Shown piece after piece: positions 5,273 to 7,144 of a stretch of 7,144 bases of DNA. The position numbers and the translations under genes were made by a program. A model generated the notes under the pieces. The model had not been told where the DNA came from. It ran no database searches and saw only the letters and a program-made list of their open reading frames with translations. Position 1 is the stretch's first letter. Every line of letters begins with the position of its first letter. Origin of the DNA: Oscillospiraceae bacterium (GTDB lineage Bacteria; Bacillota; Clostridia; Oscillospirales; Acutalibacteraceae); the NCBI GenBank assembly GCA_902796295.1, contig CADBOL010000014.1:1-7144 (forward strand), in the 5' to 3' direction.

Positions 5273-7144
5273 TCAGTTTGAACTTGTGTCTTCGCGAACA
5301 AGGTTCATGGCTACATATCCGTATCTGCCGTTGAACTCTATTCTCAGCCAGGCGTTTCCGTTTGCGGCAACCTTTGTGCCCTGACCCTTGATGCGGGAAC
5401 CGGTTGAGAGCTCGCCTATCTTCTGAGCGTCTTTATCAGCATCGGCTCTGATATTGATTCCGCCGGAACCGATAACCACATAGTATTTATCGCCCTGACC
5501 GGCCTCTGTAGAAATCTCGTCATCGGATGTATCAAGCAGATAGTTGACACCGGTGAATGTATTGACGGCATTGCCCGTTGTAATAACGCCCCATGTGCCG
5601 TCTTTCTTTGCTATAAATATACCGTCTTTGCCCGGCATTATCACGGAGTATTCAAATTCAGCAATAACCTCATTCTTCAGATTGACTATACCCATAAGGC
5701 CGTCTCTCTTTACGGCGACAAGTCCGCCGGTAACGGGTCTGCAGTAATCGCTGTTGTATTTATTTAAAGCATTCAGGCCGCCGTCTACAATGTTTACGGC
5801 CTCGTACTGATAGGGAATAACCTTTTTGCCTTCGAAGTCAACATAACCCCATTTGCCGTTCTTTTCGGCAGCCGCGTAACCTTCGAAGTATCTGTCTCTC
5901 TCATCATATTTGACGTTTGCGGGGAATGTGTCATCCTCGAACGAGTGACTCTGATGGACTCCGGCTATCTCCGCGTTCCCGTTGGAATATGAAACATAAT
6001 AATCTGTGTTGTCAATCTTTATAACAACATGGTATTTACCCATATTTGAGTAATCCCTGCCGGTGCCGCAGGCTCTGAATTCCGTATCATATCTCGGCTG
6101 AATAAGGATTTTGCCGGTATAATCCATGATACCGTATTTCTGTGTGGTCACGGATTTGAAGCAGGCCATATTCTCATTGAGATATGTGATTTCGGAGCAG
6201 TCTTCAAAGCCGCCGGGGACCCACTTTGCCGCTACCTGCTCGGCAACAATTTCCGTAGCGGTGTTATCGACACTGACATTGCTCTTCTTTCCTGCCGCCT
6301 TGGAGATACCCGCTATAAGCAGAATGAGTATCAGCAGAGCAGCCGCCGGAATGATAAGCTTTCTGTAATCTCTCTTGAGATTGAAATTTGAAATGAAATC
6401 CTTGACAATATCAAGGCTGAATCCGCCCTTTTTGACAACAGGCTTTTTAGCATAAGGCTCGTCGATAAATGTATCAAAATCAATACCCACAGGCTCATCG
6501 GATCCGGAACCGGAGGAACGCGGAACTGCGGGACCGCCTGCGGAACCGGATGAACCGGCACCGTTTCTGGTATTCTCAACCTGTTTGAATGCGCTGTATT
6601 TTTCGAAAACATATGAGAAAATATCTCTGACATCCGCAGGATTGACGGAGACACTCTCTGCCTCAAGCTTGAAAATCCTGTTGAGCACAGGCAGGGTGCC
6701 GGGCTTTTGAACGCCGGGCTTTTCGCTGCCGGATTTTTCAAAGATGATTTCTTTTGCCTTTGAAAGCACGGAATTCACCGCTGACTCCGAGATACCGAAA
6801 TATCTCGCAAGAGGAGTGACGGGCATACCGCTGTAATAATGAAGCACGGTTGCGCTTCTGAGCTCATCGCTCATATCGGAAACAGCGTCTGTAACCGCCG
6901 CGCGTTTTATATCGTTGTCATATACATCCTCGGAAAGGAACTCGAGCGGGCCCTCGGGAGTATCCGCAACGGCTTCTCCGAAAGTGAACGTGCGTCCTTC
7001 CTTATAAACTGAGGCAATATTCTGCCTCATAAAGATCTCAAATGCCTCCGGCTTTTTAAGGCGCGAGAGAGTGCAGAATACTCTGGTGTAGGCATTCTTT
7101 ACGATTTCGACTGCCTCGGTCGGATTTCCGCAGAGACGGTATGC
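5273..7144 (-). CDS. ECF-type sigma factor fused to a transmembrane helix, WG repeats and a C-terminal SH3 domain (runs off right edge)
   Basis: The frame is open to the right edge; counting from the first in-window codon, 623 residues are present and the N-terminus is missing. The ATG at 7030 is internal, because the 38 codons before it (AYRLCGNPTEAVEIV onward) look like sigma-70 region 2 of ECF factors. Region 4 spans about 86-136: MSDELRSATVLHYYSG (91-106), then a helix-turn-helix LARYFGISESAVNSVLSKAK (112-131). Residues 140-190 hold an unassigned, partly helical segment, and 193-216 a Gly/Ser/Pro-rich linker. One membrane helix, LIIPAAALLILILLIAGI (263-280), is preceded by LKRDYRK, so the sigma part should be cytoplasmic and the rest outside. 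The outer part carries WG-type repeats (YGIMDYTGKILIQPRY 337-352, KWGYVDFEGKKVIPYQY 431-447, MGIVNLKNEVIAEFEY 484-499, GTWGVITTGN 516-525) and a bacterial SH3 domain (about 554-617; INIRADADKDAQKIGELSTG). Likely a tethered transcription regulator sensing an envelope signal; its targets are unknown. It could instead be a sigma-like adaptor that no longer initiates transcription. Confidence 0.88.
   Translation of the reverse strand, partial: AYRLCGNPTEAVEIVKNAYTRVFCTLSRLKKPEAFEIFMRQNIASVYKEGRTFTFGEAVADTPEGPLEFLSEDVYDNDIKRAAVTDAVSDMSDELRSATVLHYYSGMPVTPLARYFGISESAVNSVLSKAKEIIFEKSGSEKPGVQKPGTLPVLNRIFKLEAESVSVNPADVRDIFSYVFEKYSAFKQVENTRNGAGSSGSAGGPAVPRSSGSGSDEPVGIDFDTFIDEPYAKKPVVKKGGFSLDIVKDFISNFNLKRDYRKLIIPAAALLILILLIAGISKAAGKKSNVSVDNTATEIVAEQVAAKWVPGGFEDCSEITYLNENMACFKSVTTQKYGIMDYTGKILIQPRYDTEFRACGTGRDYSNMGKYHVVIKIDNTDYYVSYSNGNAEIAGVHQSHSFEDDTFPANVKYDERDRYFEGYAAAEKNGKWGYVDFEGKKVIPYQYEAVNIVDGGLNALNKYNSDYCRPVTGGLVAVKRDGLMGIVNLKNEVIAEFEYSVIMPGKDGIFIAKKDGTWGVITTGNAVNTFTGVNYLLDTSDDEISTEAGQGDKYYVVIGSGGINIRADADKDAQKIGELSTGSRIKGQGTKVAANGNAWLRIEFNGRYGYVAMNLVREDTSSN

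Noticed and set aside
6992..7030. ATG at 7030 as the start of the sigma-fusion gene
   Set aside because: The same frame is open to the window edge and the 38 upstream codons encode recognisable sigma region 2; no ribosome site lies before 7030.

Overview
All genes in this window are read from the minus strand, so the order of transcription is right to left. The window is almost entirely coding: the only gap longer than 20 bp is the 88 bp in front of alaS. The style points to a member of the Firmicutes, probably class Clostridia (gut Oscillospiraceae-like or a related uncultured lineage). The grounds are strong purine-rich Shine-Dalgarno sites (GGAGGT, AAGGAG, GGGAG), tightly packed genes, an alanyl-tRNA synthetase with the four-cysteine insertion I associate with clostridial enzymes, and a sigma factor/WG-repeat/SH3 protein of a kind I associate with that group. 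Base composition looks close to 50% GC by eye. The lineage is an inference from style, not a database result.

Region 1 (7144 to 5273) is the 3' part of a large gene that runs off the right edge. Its product starts with the end of an ECF-type sigma-70 region 2, then region 4, a Gly/Ser-rich linker, one transmembrane helix, a WG-repeat region and a C-terminal bacterial SH3 domain. The layout is that of a membrane-tethered sigma factor with its own presumed extracytoplasmic sensor. This is the most unusual object in the window.

Region 2 (5272 to 5185) is the only real intergenic space. Most of it is a 52-nt hairpin followed by six T residues, read as a rho-independent terminator. Its T-run ends 7 nt before the alaS ribosome binding site. 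There is no T-box leader and no clear promoter in this gap.

Region 3 (5184 to 1) holds four genes in the same direction with gaps of 12, 17 and 19 bp, almost certainly one operon: alaS, a HinT-like HIT hydrolase, a type I phosphoribosyltransferase, and the first 537 codons of a ComEC/Rec2 DNA-uptake channel, which runs off the left edge. The first two products plausibly share aminoacyl-adenylate chemistry: AlaRS makes alanyl-AMP, and HinT proteins hydrolyse aminoacyl-AMP. The phosphoribosyltransferase may salvage a base, and ComEC may import DNA whose breakdown supplies nucleotides. That link between the last two is only inference.

I found no tRNA, rRNA, CRISPR array, insertion sequence or prophage feature.
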